Positions 6,910 through 7,002 of a DNA stretch of 7,002 bases are shown one piece after another. The notes under the pieces were generated by a model, which saw nothing but the letters and a program-made list of their open reading frames with translations, did not search any database and was not told the DNA's origin. The stretch lies in NCBI GenBank assembly GCA_902765035.1, contig CACWYF010000065.1:1-7002 (forward strand), given 5' to 3'. Position 1 is the stretch's first letter; every line of letters begins with the position of its first letter. The stretch is from an uncultured Eubacteriales bacterium. GTDB taxonomy: Bacteria > Bacillota > Clostridia > Peptostreptococcales > Anaerovoracaceae. Both the position numbers and the translations under genes were made by a program.

Positions 6910-7002
6910 ACGGGCATGCCGTCAGTCTGTGGTGAAAGTCCATAAGGGGCGCAGTTGCCGACGAACCCTAAAGTGAATTGCAAGGTTTGCATCGTGAGGT
7001 GC
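6905..7002 (+). mobile_element. Group II intron, 5' end of ribozyme domain I (truncated by window end), probably IIC class
   Basis: From GTATG at 6905 the sequence follows the layout of the 5' end of group IIC introns such as the Oceanobacillus iheyensis intron, compared from memory. It has a short hairpin GACGG-GCATG-CCGTC (6909-6923), then AGTCTGT, the GGTGAAAGTCC block (6931-6941), an AGGG...CCCT paired region (6945-6969), and GCAAGG (6980-6985) followed by a TGCATCGTGAGGTGC tail (6988-7002). In relatives an AATCTGAAGG-like motif comes next. The intron is a self-splicing ribozyme and retroelement. Its reverse transcriptase/maturase gene would lie further right in the same orientation. The first bases, GTATG, deviate from the usual GTGYG start, so the exact boundary is provisional. 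Whether it is IIC or a related class rests mainly on the hairpin upstream. That this is a group II intron is fairly sure; completeness and activity cannot be judged. Confidence 0.8.

Noticed and set aside
6854..6910. 18-codon open frame starting at ATG 6854 after potC, as a possible remnant of potD
   Set aside because: No ribosome binding site, it runs through the terminator hairpin, and the peptide does not resemble a signal peptide or PotD start.
6408..6992. Open frame of 194 codons on the - strand over the end of potC and the intron
   Set aside because: It crosses a secure gene, a hairpin and ribozyme sequence; the cysteine-rich translation looks random.
1..7002. Search for an in-frame UGA selenocysteine codon extending one of the genes
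   Set aside because: The genes end at positions expected for their families; the potA and potC TGA stops are followed by overlap with potB and by non-coding sequence, with no conserved extension.

Overview
The window looks like chromosomal DNA from a selenoprotein-making, anaerobic Gram-positive bacterium, probably of the Clostridia (Eubacteriales). This placement is an inference. It rests on strong GGAGG-type ribosome binding sites, frequent TTG start candidates, a spermidine/putrescine transporter of the Firmicute potABC type, an Mrp protein with an extra N-terminal cysteine cluster, and the adjacent selA-selB pair. All genes lie on the + strand and are tightly packed, apart from one AT-rich gap of about 120 bases.

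Layout. Bases 1-520 hold the C-terminal part of selA, which makes Sec-tRNA. A 46-base spacer with overlapping inverted repeats follows. Bases 567-2504 hold selB, the Sec-specific elongation factor. A small lipoprotein gene of unknown function (2517-3122) starts 12 bases after selB. The gap 3123-3242 carries a near-consensus -10 box, a 13-base palindrome and a strong ribosome binding site. It probably starts a second transcription unit: mrp (3243-4139, Fe-S carrier ATPase), then potA (4157-5242), potB (5239-6054) and potC (6069-6848), which encode the ATPase and the two permeases of a polyamine ABC importer. The substrate-binding protein gene potD, usually the last gene of this operon, is not where expected.

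After potC comes a GC-rich hairpin with a short T run (6876-6900). Starting about nine bases beyond its stem is sequence that I recognise as the 5' end (domain I) of a bacterial group II intron ribozyme. It is most like the group IIC class, which is known to insert behind terminator hairpins. The intron runs off the right edge, so its reverse transcriptase and its 3' end are not visible.

How the genes work together: SelA and SelB are the synthesis and decoding halves of the selenocysteine pathway (selD and selC are not in view). Mrp and PotABC are probably co-transcribed although they have no known common pathway. I found no CRISPR array, tRNA or rRNA gene. I see no clearly new system. The best leads are the intron behind the pot operon, the missing potD, and the overlapping hairpins between selA and selB.
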